DNA of 64,000 nt from Lacihabitans sp. CS3-21 (GCF_024343675.1 NZ_RJUD01000097.1:302591-366590); one strand, 5' to 3'. Shown: positions 9,325 through 18,292, counted from the stretch's first letter. A program made the numbers and translations. Notes: generated by a model not told the origin, from the letters alone.

Positions 9325-11202
9325 TCACCCCAACCCCCCAAAGAAAAACAACACCCTCTGCACCCAGAAAAGCATTTTGGTGCTGTATTTGGCTGCGGCT
9401 TTGGTGGGTTCTTTGGCCGCCATGGAGTTGTTGATCATGTTCAAATCCATCCAATTGATATAATTGGGGTCTATTTGGGCATATTTGATTCTCTTATTAA
9501 ACTTGTATTTTTTGTAACGCTCCTTGCCGTCCCAGTTTAAGATCAAGAATTTCTTGTCGTCAAAGACCACTTTTATTTGTGTGGGCATGGTCATTTCACC
9601 GAGTCGGCTTACAGTAAAAGTACCAAATGGCGTTTGTTTTCTCGGTGCGTTGGTGAGTGCAGAGACGGCATAGTCGCAGTCGGGTGCCTCAAATAATACC
9701 TGTTTAAAAAACCAGTCTAAATTTTGGAATTTTGTTTGCTTGGCGGCAATCTCATTGGCGGTGTTGATAAAGTCTTGTGGTGTGGGATGTTTAAATTTGT
9801 AGCGTGCAAAATAGGTTTGCATGACATCGTCCATCACTTTTGTGCCTAGGAGACCCTCCAAGGTTTTTAGCCAAGTGGCCGTTTTCTGATAAGTCATAAC
9901 ACCATAAGTTCCGCCTGGGTAGCTCCATGCGTTTCTCCTTATTTCTGATATTTTTGGATTGTCCATCATGACATAACTGGCTCTTGAGGAGGCCATATCG
10001 TGGAGTGTAAACCCGAAAACATTGGCTTGCTGGCCGTCATAATACTGCTGCATGATTCGGCCTTCGTAATATTGGGTAAAGCCTTCGTCCATCCAAGAGT
10101 CTTCAAACTCATTGCTTGCTACCATGCCTTGGAAATACTGATGGACAAATTCGTGGATAGTTACGACCTCCTGAAACTTAGCCCAGCGGCCCAAACCCCA
10201 ATAACTCCCACAAGTGATCAATGTAGGATATTCCATACCGCCAGAACCAGAGCCTGCCAAGCTTGGGTCTATCAATGACAAGGTGCTGTGGGGATATTTG
10301 CCAACTTTTTTCTCCATATAATCTATGGCGTTTTTGGCTGATTCAAAGTACCTTTTGGCCATATAAAAATGCTCTGGCTGCATGAAAGCCATTATTTTTA
10401 TGCCTTTGTATTTTTCTTCCAAATATTTATAGTGCGGCGAAGCTGTCCAAGCAAAATCATGGACGTCGCTTGCCGAAAATCTTATGGTTTTTGTCTGGCC
10501 TTGGCTGTTTGTTTCAGAGACTTTTTCACCTGTTCCGGCCACGGTATAATTTTTTGGTAAGGTAATTTGAACATTGTAATTTCCAAAGTCTGAAAAGAAT
10601 TCTGTGTTTGCATGAAACTGATGGCAATTCCATTTTCCGTTTTCTTCCAAAACTCCGATTTTGGGAAACCATTGACCTACAAAAAAATAATCGTTGTCTG
10701 CCCAGCCAGTTCTGGCAAATATTTTGGGGAGCTTCGCCCTAAAATCCATGTCGAGAATGACCGTTTCTCCAGGATTTATGGCTTTTGCGAGCTTTACTTG
10801 AATTACTGTTTTGTCATAAATATTAAAGTCGTCAGTTTGAATAAATTTTATTTTTGGGTAAAGATTTTCCCCATTTCTAATTTTTAAAGTACTCAAATAG
10901 ATATTTCCGAAATTTCTGAGTTTTGTGGTATCCATTTTGTCGCCACGCAGTTGACCGCCCGATTCCTTGAAAAATGTGGAGTTTTCGTCTTTGAAGGCAT
11001 TGAGATAAAGATGAAATTGTAATTCAGTGGTAGGTTTTGATGTTTTGTTGGTCCAGGTTAAAGTCTGGCTTCCTTTTAGCGTCTTGGTTTGGGGATTTAG
11101 GCTGACTTTTATGTCATAATTGGCTATTCTTTCACTCAGAACAGTGTTGGCAAAGGCATTGGCTGAAATCAGTAAGGAAAGCAGGAGTTTTTTATAAGAC
11201 AT
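9325..11202 (-). CDS. Exported M1-family metallo-aminopeptidase
   Basis: 625 residues with a signal peptide (cleavage near NAFA, residue 19). The N-terminal beta-sandwich (about 25-230) is of the M1 saddle type. The zinc site is HEFVH at 350-354 with the third ligand E373 in WMDEGF, exactly the HExxHx18E spacing of gluzincins. The preceding GSGGMEYPTLI at about 318-328 is the substrate-amine-binding GxMEN-like loop in the variant form seen in Bacteroidota. The C-terminus carries a hydrophobic helix after a basic segment (KMLFWVQRVLFFFGGLG), unusual for a periplasmic peptidase and possibly a membrane anchor. The alpha/beta hydrolase gene lies 9 bases upstream on the same strand. Confidence 0.9.
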   Translation of the reverse strand: MSYKKLLLSLLISANAFANTVLSERIANYDIKVSLNPQTKTLKGSQTLTWTNKTSKPTTELQFHLYLNAFKDENSTFFKESGGQLRGDKMDTTKLRNFGNIYLSTLKIRNGENLYPKIKFIQTDDFNIYDKTVIQVKLAKAINPGETVILDMDFRAKLPKIFARTGWADNDYFFVGQWFPKIGVLEENGKWNCHQFHANTEFFSDFGNYNVQITLPKNYTVAGTGEKVSETNSQGQTKTIRFSASDVHDFAWTASPHYKYLEEKYKGIKIMAFMQPEHFYMAKRYFESAKNAIDYMEKKVGKYPHSTLSLIDPSLAGSGSGGMEYPTLITCGSYWGLGRWAKFQEVVTIHEFVHQYFQGMVASNEFEDSWMDEGFTQYYEGRIMQQYYDGQQANVFGFTLHDMASSRASYVMMDNPKISEIRRNAWSYPGGTYGVMTYQKTATWLKTLEGLLGTKVMDDVMQTYFARYKFKHPTPQDFINTANEIAAKQTKFQNLDWFFKQVLFEAPDCDYAVSALTNAPRKQTPFGTFTVSRLGEMTMPTQIKVVFDDKKFLILNWDGKERYKKYKFNKRIKYAQIDPNYINWMDLNMINNSMAAKEPTKAAAKYSTKMLFWVQRVLFFFGGLG

Positions 11203-11211
11203 ATATCAGGT

Positions 11212-12267
11212 CTAAAATTTGAGTTGGACTATAAAGTTCTTAATTTCTGTTAAGGCTTCCACAGAAATGGCCTCTTTTATTTTTGCATATTCCTGAAGTC
11301 CACCAGTTTTAGCCAATTGAAAAAGATGGTTGTGGTTTTCTAAAATTTTCGTTTTTATGTGTTTATTATTTAGAGATTCTATCGCTCCGAGGTTTGTCTT
11401 AACTTCTACCTGCACATCCAAACTGCCATTCAAAGCTAATGTTGGGCAATCCACCTGCTTCAAATATGGTTTTGGGTCAAACTGAATAAAACTCACAAAC
11501 CATTTTGAATTAAGTTGTCGCATAAATACTGGAATGTTGGTCTCGTTGGTGTTCATGCTCAAGGCAAAATTCTCTCCTTTGTACTTTTCTCTATAATTTT
11601 CGCCCAGAGATTTTATCTTGTTGGCTTTCGTTGTACTGTCATTTTCGGAAACCATGAAATCTAAGACAGGCTCGAAAAAGCTATCTAAATAGTGATTGAT
11701 GTGTTCTTCTTTTACCCCCACTCCTAAATATATATCCCTATTTTGTTTCAAAAGTACTTCTTTTCCAGTAACGCCTGGGCCAGCCAGTGAAACGAAAAAG
11801 GATACATCTTTGACTTTTGAAATCACAATTGGGCCAATCCCTCCGCCTTCACTGTGCCCAATCAAGCCTACGTTTTCAAACTTTTCAATGTTTTCGAGAT
11901 ACTCAACGGCGGCTTCGACATCCAGAGCAAGTTCTTGTGTGGTGCTGTTGGCAACAGACGGTCCGCTCGACTTAAATCCTCCTCGGTCGTCGTATCTGAG
12001 TACACCGATGCCATTGTTGCTTAGATATTCGGCCAAAGTTTTAAAAATCTTGTGTTTGCCGATGGTTTCGTCTCTATCGGTTTGTCCTGATCCGCTGATA
12101 AGAACCGCCACTGGAAATTTGTTGAGCCCATTTGGGGTGGTCAATGTACCGCTTAGTTTGAAGCTTTCTGTTAAGTCCCAGAATTCAACTTCTTTTTCTG
12201 TAAATCCTTGGCTATGAGCATTTATAAAAAAAGCAAATGCAAAAAAAGTGGATAAGTATCTTTTCAT
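11212..12267 (-). CDS. Exported alpha/beta-hydrolase
   Basis: 351 residues with an N-terminal signal peptide ending near NAHSQ (residue 20). The nucleophile elbow is GHSEGGG with S139. Upstream, ISGSGQTDRDE is an oxyanion-hole type segment, and a late ENHNHLFQ provides the probable catalytic histidine near residue 319, with DVQVE a candidate acid near 287. It belongs to the exported acyl-hydrolase group often annotated as dienelactone hydrolase or serine aminopeptidase-like; the substrate is unknown. It is followed by the M1 peptidase, so the pair may serve extracellular peptide or ester degradation. Confidence 0.85.
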   Translation of the reverse strand: MKRYLSTFFAFAFFINAHSQGFTEKEVEFWDLTESFKLSGTLTTPNGLNKFPVAVLISGSGQTDRDETIGKHKIFKTLAEYLSNNGIGVLRYDDRGGFKSSGPSVANSTTQELALDVEAAVEYLENIEKFENVGLIGHSEGGGIGPIVISKVKDVSFFVSLAGPGVTGKEVLLKQNRDIYLGVGVKEEHINHYLDSFFEPVLDFMVSENDSTTKANKIKSLGENYREKYKGENFALSMNTNETNIPVFMRQLNSKWFVSFIQFDPKPYLKQVDCPTLALNGSLDVQVEVKTNLGAIESLNNKHIKTKILENHNHLFQLAKTGGLQEYAKIKEAISVEALTEIKNFIVQLKF

Positions 12268-12272
12268 TTATT

Positions 12273-12467
12273 TCAGTGTTTAGGGCAATCGCAGTACCTT
12301 TTACCTTGAATTAGTTTTTTCAAAGTGTGGTTCTTTTTTTTATAAGACCCGTCTTTTTTTCTTTTTCTTCCATCAAAATCCTCAGTTTGTGTTTTGGGAT
12401 TATCGACTGAGGCCATGGCGTCAAAACTAAAAAATAAAAAAACAGATAGAAGGATGCTGTATTTCAT
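12273..12467 (-). CDS. Small exported basic protein, function unknown
   Basis: 64 residues with a signal peptide (hydrophobic LLSVFLFFSFDAMA) and a mature part of about 45 residues that is very basic (KRKKDGSYKKKNHTLKKL) and ends in a CDCPKH pair of cysteines. It starts upstream of the hydrolase gene on the same strand with 5 bases between them. No family is recognised. Coding potential is supported by the good signal peptide and tight spacing. Confidence 0.55.
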   Translation of the reverse strand: MKYSILLSVFLFFSFDAMASVDNPKTQTEDFDGRKRKKDGSYKKKNHTLKKLIQGKRYCDCPKH

Positions 12468-12508
12468 GTTAATGCTGATTTTATACTGTTCTAACGAATA
12501 GAAATTCC

Positions 12509-12802
12509 TTAAAGTTTATCCAAAGATAACATAGAATAGGCTTCAGGTTTATCTTCAAAATGGATTTTTGTATGGCTCCACACAAAATTGAACAATTCGG
12601 AATTTCTATAATTTTCGAGGTCTTGTGCAGATTCCCAGTGGCTGTGTGTCATGATGACATTGGGTTGGCCTATTTCTTGAAGTATTTCTACCATCAAACA
12701 ACCTGGGAAATTCCTGATTTTATGCTTGTTTTCCTCCAAAAAACTTAAGAATTCTTTAATTTTTTCTTGTTTGAAGGTCATTTTTACTATTCGTACTAGC
12801 AT
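12509..12802 (-). CDS. Antibiotic biosynthesis monooxygenase (ABM) domain protein
   Basis: 97 residues with the ferredoxin-like ABM/YgiN fold pattern: LVRIVKMTF strand, helix to residue 30, FPGCLMVEILQ strand and THSHWESAQDLENYRNSELF with the conserved Trp. Small dimeric proteins of this family are quinol monooxygenases or haem-degrading enzymes, and many have unknown substrates. It is monocistronic in appearance, divergent from the T9SS-tailed gene. Confidence 0.8.
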   Translation of the reverse strand: MLVRIVKMTFKQEKIKEFLSFLEENKHKIRNFPGCLMVEILQEIGQPNVIMTHSHWESAQDLENYRNSELFNFVWSHTKIHFEDKPEAYSMLSLDKL

Positions 12803-13003
12803 ATTTCATTTTTTATTTGTTTTTAATAATGATCTTTAAATGCATTTGTAGCTCTTCAAGCATTGCATTCGTACTTTGACTATATTAAAAAGCTTTTGAA
12901 ATCGGATTTAACTTTTTTTAAGACTAAATGTAATTCTCAAAATATTATTATGTGCAACCTTCGCAAAAATATTTTGTCTATTGATATAAAAAATACAAAC
13001 TAT

Positions 13004-13768
13004 ATGAAAAAAGTAATAATGATGGGTGTTGCCAGCATGGCATTTTTTGGAGCTTTGGCACAAACCAAAGAAGTAAGAAAAGAAATCAAAACTGAGGTAA
13101 TGGATTCTGACAAGCCAGGTAAAAAGAAGGTTAGAATTGAGAAGAACATCAATGGCAAAGTAGAGATTACAGAGAAAGAGATTGATTTCAAAGAGGGAGA
13201 TTCGAATGTTATGATACTCGACGAGCAACTGGATACCGTTATAGTGGATAAAAAAGGTGGCGAAAAACGTGTGAAAGTTATTGTAAGAGACAATGAAGAT
13301 GGTGATTTTGAATGGTCAGAAGACGAAGACGTATTCAGAGGTTATGGCAGGATGCCTTACAAAAGTAAAGGTTTTCCAAAAGGAAAAATACAAGAGTTTA
13401 ACTTCGAAATGGATAGACTCTCTGATCATTTGGCCGAAATTCCTCATAAATTCAGAAACTTTGATATGGAGGTTTTTGATGACCGCATGAAAAAAGTAAT
13501 GGAGCCTACAACGATTAGAAGTGTGGACGTATTTACCAATAAACCTGAAACCAACGTTTTGAATATCAGGTTTTTTGCTCCAAAGTCTGGTGATGTGAAT
13601 ATTACAGTATTGGATCTTCAAGGCAACGTAAAAGCGAAAGAAGAAGCTAAGAACTTTGAAGGAGAATATGTAGGACAAATTAAGCTAGGAAAAGGTGCGA
13701 AAGGTACTTATTTCGTGATTGTGTCTCAAGGTGAAGATGGAATAAGTAGAAAAGTGAAGATTGACTGA
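13004..13768 (+). CDS. Exported protein with a T9SS C-terminal sorting-like domain
   Basis: 254 residues. The signal peptide is MKKVIMMGVASMAFFGALAQ. A highly charged middle region (many Lys/Glu/Asp, about residues 21-165) follows. The last about 80 residues (VDVFTNKPETNVLNIRF to ISRKVKID) match the type A sorting domain pattern of type IX secretion substrates: VLDLQGNV, then GTYFVIVSQGE, then a basic KVKID end. It is therefore probably secreted or surface-attached. The start at 13004 is chosen because it gives the signal peptide directly; upstream in-frame codons from 12863 give no export signal. A terminator follows. Confidence 0.75.
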   Translation: MKKVIMMGVASMAFFGALAQTKEVRKEIKTEVMDSDKPGKKKVRIEKNINGKVEITEKEIDFKEGDSNVMILDEQLDTVIVDKKGGEKRVKVIVRDNEDGDFEWSEDEDVFRGYGRMPYKSKGFPKGKIQEFNFEMDRLSDHLAEIPHKFRNFDMEVFDDRMKKVMEPTTIRSVDVFTNKPETNVLNIRFFAPKSGDVNITVLDLQGNVKAKEEAKNFEGEYVGQIKLGKGAKGTYFVIVSQGEDGISRKVKID

Positions 13769-13785
13769 TTGTTGTTATAATTCAT

Positions 13786-13819
13786 AAACCTCCTCAGTGA
13801 AAGCTTTGGAGGTTTTTTT
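13786..13819 (+). terminator. Rho-independent terminator of the T9SS-tailed gene
   Basis: Inverted repeat AAACCTCC / GGAGGTTT with a run of seven T directly after the stem, 18 bases after the upstream stop. Confidence 0.85.
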
Positions 13820-13923
13820 GTGATTTTATATTCTGAAATTAATATTATTATTGGTAGAATAAAAGTAATAGTATGTTCTGAATAAAATATAATTTCAGAA
13901 ATAATTGAAAAATATATTTAATT

Positions 13924-13951
13924 AAAAACCCAATCGTTGGATTGGGTTTTT
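13924..13951 (-). terminator. Terminator of the LEA-like gene, probably bidirectional
   Basis: AAAAACCCAATC / GATTGGGTTTTT is a 12-bp perfect stem with a GTTG loop, flanked by A and T runs on both sides. It lies 8 bases past the stop of the minus-strand gene. Confidence 0.85.
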
Positions 13952-13958
13952 AGTTTGA

Positions 13959-14597
13959 TTACTTTCCGAAAAGTCTCGCAAAAAATCCTTTTGCTTTGGC
14001 TGCAACTTGTGTTACGGCTTCTTCAGCTTCTCCGGCCAATTCGTTGGCTTTATCTTTTGCTTTGTTAAGAGCTTCTTCTGCATCTTCCTTCAAATCTCCC
14101 AATTTCTCAGCAGCTTCGCTTTTGAATTCAGCAACACTTTCAGCATTTACCAACTCGGTAACTTTTGCTTTAGCTGTGTTAAATGCCTCTGTCGCTTCAC
14201 CAGCAATATTTCCAGCCAAAGCTTTTGCATCTGCCAATTTCTCAGCTGCTTCCGCTTTTATTTTTTCAGTATCGATTAATTCACTTACTTTCTCTTTTGC
14301 TGTATTAAATGCTTCTGTGGCTTCTCCAGCTAGCTCAGTCATTTTTTCTTTAGCTTCTGCCAATTTTTCCGTAGCTTCTTCTTTCAAATTCGCCACTACC
14401 TCAGCAGTATCTTCTTTAATGTCCGCAATTTTCTCAGCAGCTGCATCTTTAACTTCTGCAATTTTCTCAGCGGCAGCATCTTTAACCTCAGTGATTTTCT
14501 CAGCAGCAGCATCTGTTACCTCAGCAATTTTTTCAGTTGCTGTGCTTTCTACTTGGTCTGCAGCTTGGTCAACGATTTCTTTTTTATTCTCTTCCAT
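13959..14597 (-). CDS. Alanine-rich LEA/apolipoprotein-like 11-mer repeat protein
   Basis: 212 residues composed almost wholly of Ala, Glu, Lys, Asp and Val, with no signal peptide or transmembrane helix. Residues 20-95 repeat an 11-residue unit of the type AAAEKIAEVKD at least five times, the periodicity of group 3 LEA proteins, apolipoproteins and synucleins. A second, longer duplication (AGEATEAFNTAK, then LVNAES or LIDTEK) occupies the middle. A hydrophobic-basic end (AKGFFARLFGK) may bind a membrane surface. Such proteins are usually disordered in solution and form amphipathic helices on drying or on lipid. A stress or desiccation role is inferred. Confidence 0.75.
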   Translation of the reverse strand: MEENKKEIVDQAADQVESTATEKIAEVTDAAAEKITEVKDAAAEKIAEVKDAAAEKIADIKEDTAEVVANLKEEATEKLAEAKEKMTELAGEATEAFNTAKEKVSELIDTEKIKAEAAEKLADAKALAGNIAGEATEAFNTAKAKVTELVNAESVAEFKSEAAEKLGDLKEDAEEALNKAKDKANELAGEAEEAVTQVAAKAKGFFARLFGK

Positions 14598-14639
14598 TGT
14601 TTTTTGGTTTATTGTTTATTTATGCAAAATTAATCAAAT

Positions 14640-16202
14640 TCAAATTAAGTATTTCAATCTAATCACCTCTTTTTCAGTTAAAAATCTCCAATTTCCTCTT
14701 GGCAAATCTTTCTTTGTCAAACCTGCATAGGTGGTCCTGTCGAGTTTGGTTACTTCATATCCTAATGATTCAAAAATTCTTCTTACGATTCTATTTTTTC
14801 CACTATGGATTTCTATTCCAACCACTTGGCGGTCAGGCGTGATAACAGACAAATCATCCGCTTTAATCATTCCATCTTCCAACTCTACACCTTCAAGAAT
14901 TTTATCAAAGTCTTCTTGTTCGATTTTTTTATCTAATTCTGCCTGATAGATTTTTCTCATGGCATTGGAAGGATGCGAAAGTTTTTCGGCCAATTCGCCA
15001 TCGTTGGTCATGAGTAAAAGCCCCGTAGTGGCTCTGTCTAATCTACCTACCGGATAAATACGCTCTGGACAGGCCTTTTGTACTAAATCCATTACGGTTT
15101 TGCGGCCTTCTGGATCGTCAGTCGTGGTTAAGAAATCTTTGGGTTTGTTCAATAATACATACACCAATTTCTCTCTGTTTAATATTTTTCTGCCATATTT
15201 TACCACATCGGTTGGCTGTACTTGGTAACCCATTTCAGTTATAACTTCCCCGTTTACAGTAATTTGTCCACTTGCTATAAACTCGTCAGCATCTCTTCTT
15301 GAGCAAAGTCCCGCATTGGCCAAGTATCTGTTCAGACGAATGGTGGGCGTAAAAGTCTCACTACTTTCCACCTTGGTTCTAACTTTTGGTGGGAGTTTAC
15401 TTTTTAGAGCATCTTCTTCATAATTTGGACGGATGGCCTGCTTGGCGTTTTTGTTGTTACCGTAATTTGATTTGCTAATTTCAGGCTTTGAAGTATTTTC
15501 TTTCCTATCAAATGCCTTTCTTTCGAAATTAGGTCTTTCGTTTCTGTTATCAAAACCACCCCTATTGTCCTCTCTTGGTTTGTAGCCAGTTTCTGGTCTT
15601 TCGCTTCTACCGCCAAATTCTCTTTTAGGAAAACCTTCCGAACGGTTTTCAGTTCTTGGGAAACGATCGTCTTTGCGTGGAAATCTACCTTCTGTAGAGC
15701 CAGAGGTTGGTTTTCCATAAGTATTTGGCTTAAACTCTTTCTTGGGAAATCTATCCGTTGAGCGTCCGGAATCTGGTCTGGCGTCTTTTCTTGGGGCGTT
15801 TCGGTCAGGATATCGGTTTCCTAAGTTTTCAACGTCTCTTTTGGTAAATCTTTCCGAAGGTCCTTCAGGTTTGCCGTAAGTGCTCGACTTGAAATCTCTT
15901 TTCGGGAATCTGTCATTGCCACCTTCAGGTTTGCCGTAAGTATTTGGCTTGAATTCTTTTTTAGGAAATCTATCATTTCCTGGTTCTGACTTGCTGAAAT
16001 TGTTGGGTTTAAATTCTCTTTTCGGGAACTTATCATTTCCGCCTGCGGGTTTCGAAAAACCATCTTTTTTAGCAAAAGGCTTATCAAAACTTCTTTTTTC
16101 TGGGCTAAAACCACCTTCTTTTCTTTTGAAATCTGGTTTGCCAAACGAGCTTTTGCTCGAATCTCTGTCGCTGTTGCGACCTTCTGTTATTCTTTTTCTC
16201 AT
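14640..16202 (-). CDS. RluB/RsuA-family rRNA pseudouridine synthase with long disordered N-terminal arm
   Basis: 520 residues in two parts. Residues 1-280 are low complexity, rich in Lys, Arg, Asn, Gly, Pro and Phe, with about six imperfect copies of a unit like GNDRFPKKEFKPNTYGKPEG. Residues 285-520 are a normal enzyme: an S4 RNA-binding domain (IRLNRYLANAGLCSRRDADEFI) followed by the catalytic domain with the GRLDRATTGLLL motif, whose Asp is the catalytic residue that isomerises uridine in 23S or 16S rRNA. Bacteroidota homologues often carry such basic arms, probably for RNA binding. RluB is the closest match by motif order. Confidence 0.88.
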   Translation of the reverse strand: MRKRITEGRNSDRDSSKSSFGKPDFKRKEGGFSPEKRSFDKPFAKKDGFSKPAGGNDKFPKREFKPNNFSKSEPGNDRFPKKEFKPNTYGKPEGGNDRFPKRDFKSSTYGKPEGPSERFTKRDVENLGNRYPDRNAPRKDARPDSGRSTDRFPKKEFKPNTYGKPTSGSTEGRFPRKDDRFPRTENRSEGFPKREFGGRSERPETGYKPREDNRGGFDNRNERPNFERKAFDRKENTSKPEISKSNYGNNKNAKQAIRPNYEEDALKSKLPPKVRTKVESSETFTPTIRLNRYLANAGLCSRRDADEFIASGQITVNGEVITEMGYQVQPTDVVKYGRKILNREKLVYVLLNKPKDFLTTTDDPEGRKTVMDLVQKACPERIYPVGRLDRATTGLLLMTNDGELAEKLSHPSNAMRKIYQAELDKKIEQEDFDKILEGVELEDGMIKADDLSVITPDRQVVGIEIHSGKNRIVRRIFESLGYEVTKLDRTTYAGLTKKDLPRGNWRFLTEKEVIRLKYLI

Positions 16203-16369
16203 GTATGTTGCAATATCACTACTGTAATTTTGTACAAAGGTAATTTAAACCACTGATATACTTTAACTTAGACTCGTATATTTATATTTTATCTTGAATA
16301 TGTCAATTACCGTTTGTCCAATCCTGCATCCAATCTCACATATTCCGCCTTAGTTCATCCGAATTATAT

Positions 16370-16398
16370 TTTGAGATTCGCTGGGAACACTAATTTTG
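16370..16398 (+). promoter_or_regulatory. Promoter of the SPFH gene
   Basis: TTTG at 16370-16373 and TAATTTTG at 16391-16398, spacer 17, matching the Bacteroidota -33/-7 consensus (TTTG, TAnnTTTG). The ATG is 43 bases downstream. Confidence 0.5.
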
Positions 16399-16440
16399 AG
16401 GTATTATATTTATTTATCTAAACTTTTAAACAAAACAAAT

Positions 16441-17367
16441 ATGTATTCACTTATCGCCATTACGCTTTTAATTGTTGTGGTCATCATGATGGCCGTCAAA
16501 GTTGTACCTCAACAAAACGCCTATATAGCGGAAAGGTTGGGCAAATACAACGGAATTCTACAGCCAGGTATCAATTTTATCATTCCGTTTTTTGATAGAA
16601 TAGCCTACAAGCATAGTCTCAAGGAGCAAGCTTATGACATTCACGAGCAGATTTGTATCACCCGCGACAACGTACAAGTGCGTGTAGACGGAGTTATTTT
16701 CCTTCAAGTGGTAGACCCGCAAAAGGCATCCTACGGTATTAATGACTACGTTTTTGCGGTTACGCAATTGGCTCAAACTACCATGCGTAGCGAAATTGGT
16801 AAGATAGACTTGGACAAGACTTTTGTGGAAAGAATGGTTATAAACCTTGCGGTGGTAGCTGCTATAGACGAGGCTGCTATTGGTTGGGGTGTAAAAGTGC
16901 TTCGATATGAAATTAAGAACATATCGCCTCCAACCACGGTATTGCAAGCCATGGAAAAACAAATGCAAGCAGAAAGAGAGAAACGTTCGGTTATTTTGGA
17001 ATCGGAAGGTAAAAAACAGTTTGCTATCAATGTAGCCCAAGGTGAAAGAGAGCGTGTGGTTTTAGAGTCTGAGGCACAAATGCAACAACAAAAAAACAAG
17101 GCCGAAGGTGAAGCAAATGCTATTAGGGCTGTAGCAGAAGCCACTGCAGACTCTATCAGACTGGTGGCGGATTCTATACAATCAAAAGGTGGTATGCAAG
17201 CAGTTCAGCTGAAAGTAGCTGAAAACTATATTGAACAGTTTGGCAAGTTGGCCAAAACGACCAATACGATGATATTGCCTTCTAATCTGGCCGATGTTTC
17301 GAGCATTATTGCGACTGCCATGAACGTAATCAAACAAGAAAGTACCAAACAAGAAAATACTAAATAA
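16441..17367 (+). CDS. SPFH/band 7 membrane protein (stomatin/QmcA type)
   Basis: 308 residues. An N-terminal transmembrane helix (about residues 4-20) is followed by the band 7 domain (about 25-200; VVPQQNAYIAERLGKY, LKEQAYDIHEQ, VRVDGVIFLQVVDP). An Ala/Glu/Gln-rich coiled coil (about 180-260) with repeated EKRSVILESEGKKQ and GERERVVLESEAQMQ units comes next. These proteins form ring oligomers on membrane microdomains and help quality control of membrane proteins. ATG 16441 is preferred over an upstream in-frame start because it places the helix at the N-terminus. NfeD follows after 1 base, the classic pair. Confidence 0.92.
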   Translation: MYSLIAITLLIVVVIMMAVKVVPQQNAYIAERLGKYNGILQPGINFIIPFFDRIAYKHSLKEQAYDIHEQICITRDNVQVRVDGVIFLQVVDPQKASYGINDYVFAVTQLAQTTMRSEIGKIDLDKTFVERMVINLAVVAAIDEAAIGWGVKVLRYEIKNISPPTTVLQAMEKQMQAEREKRSVILESEGKKQFAINVAQGERERVVLESEAQMQQQKNKAEGEANAIRAVAEATADSIRLVADSIQSKGGMQAVQLKVAENYIEQFGKLAKTTNTMILPSNLADVSSIIATAMNVIKQESTKQENTK

Positions 17368-17368
17368 A

Positions 17369-17800
17369 ATGGAAATTTCAGGTATAAATATCTGGGTGAT
17401 AATAGGAGTAGTGCTGCTCATTTTAGAAATTTTTACTACTTCATTTTACGCCATATTTTTCGGAATTGGAGCTTTGGTGACTGCCTTGTTTGTTTATTTG
17501 GGCTTAGCGGAAGAACTTCCTTCTCAAGTAATCATATTTGCATTGAGTTCGATTGTCAGTTTATTGTTTTTTAGGAAAAGAATACTAGAGCTTTTTACCA
17601 AAAACAGTTCGGAATTTAAAGAAATCATCGACGAATTTGCCAAGGTTTCGAAAGTAATTCCGGCCAATGGAGAAGGGAAGGTTTTTTATAGAGGTTCTGA
17701 TTGGATTGCTTATCAGGTTGATGGTAAGTCGATTGAAGAAGGCACAAAGGTGCTGATAAAAAAGATAGATGGTATAAAGTTGATAGTGGAGGAGGTTTAA
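17369..17800 (+). CDS. NfeD-family membrane protein
   Basis: 143 residues with three hydrophobic helices (about 7-24, 26-45, 50-66) and a C-terminal OB-fold-like beta domain (about 88-143) ending in IDGIKLIVEEV. This is the short NfeD1b-type partner of SPFH proteins, without the N-terminal protease domain. The start follows the SPFH stop with 1 base between, so translation is coupled. It probably works with the preceding band 7 protein in one membrane complex. Confidence 0.9.
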   Translation: MEISGINIWVIIGVVLLILEIFTTSFYAIFFGIGALVTALFVYLGLAEELPSQVIIFALSSIVSLLFFRKRILELFTKNSSEFKEIIDEFAKVSKVIPANGEGKVFYRGSDWIAYQVDGKSIEEGTKVLIKKIDGIKLIVEEV

Positions 17801-17846
17801 AATGTTTTTGTAGAGCCTTACCTTTTACATTTAAGTGTAAAAAAAG

Positions 17847-17885
17847 AAATCTTCCAAAGTTTAGATTTTGGAAGATTTTTTTTTG
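17847..17885. terminator. Bidirectional terminator between nfeD and the LytTR gene
   Basis: AAATCTTCCAAA pairs with TTTGGAAGATTT across a short AT-rich loop and is followed by nine or more T on the plus strand, with an A run on the other side. It sits between convergent genes. Confidence 0.8.
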
Positions 17886-17915
17886 ATTTAAGAAGTTAAA
17901 AAAGGAATATACGCA

Positions 17916-18257
17916 CTAATTTTTATTGGCCAAATAGTACTCGATTACCGGAATGACCGATACTTTTCGTCTTCTAGAAATATGTATTTGAAGTTCGTTT
18001 TGTAAAAGTAAATTATCGAGTGAAAAATTATTAATGTAGGCCACGTTTATAAGGTACTTGCGATTAGGCCTAACAAAAGTATTTTTATCCAGAATTCGTC
18101 CTTGAATTAGCCCTAAGGTGGTTGCTACAATTTTTGAATTACCGATGTTGTAATGAATAATTGTATAATTCATATCGGCTTCAAAGTAGGCAACATCTTG
18201 AGAGAAAAGTCGAGTTCTACCCCCTACATTTATTCTTAAATAATCTTCAGTTTCCAT
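17916..18257 (-). CDS. LytTR DNA-binding domain protein
   Basis: 113 residues, essentially a lone LytTR domain: DVAYFEADMNYTIIHY strand pair, the KTFVRPNRKYLINVAYI-like segment (here NTFVRPNRKYLINVAYINNF) and a terminal basic LQIHISRRRKVSV. It lacks a receiver domain, so it is not a classical response regulator. Stand-alone LytTR proteins are frequent in Bacteroidota and usually regulate nearby genes. It lies 35 bases downstream of the surface-protein gene on the same strand, making that gene a likely operon partner or target. Confidence 0.85.
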   Translation of the reverse strand: METEDYLRINVGGRTRLFSQDVAYFEADMNYTIIHYNIGNSKIVATTLGLIQGRILDKNTFVRPNRKYLINVAYINNFSLDNLLLQNELQIHISRRRKVSVIPVIEYYLANKN

Positions 18258-18292
18258 ATAATATTGATTTTATGTTGTGTAAAAAATATCAT

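Noticed and set aside
13996..14730. Plus-strand open frame opposite the LEA-like gene
   Set aside because: A shadow of the Ala/Glu/Lys repeat codons, with serine/alanine low complexity and no start signal.
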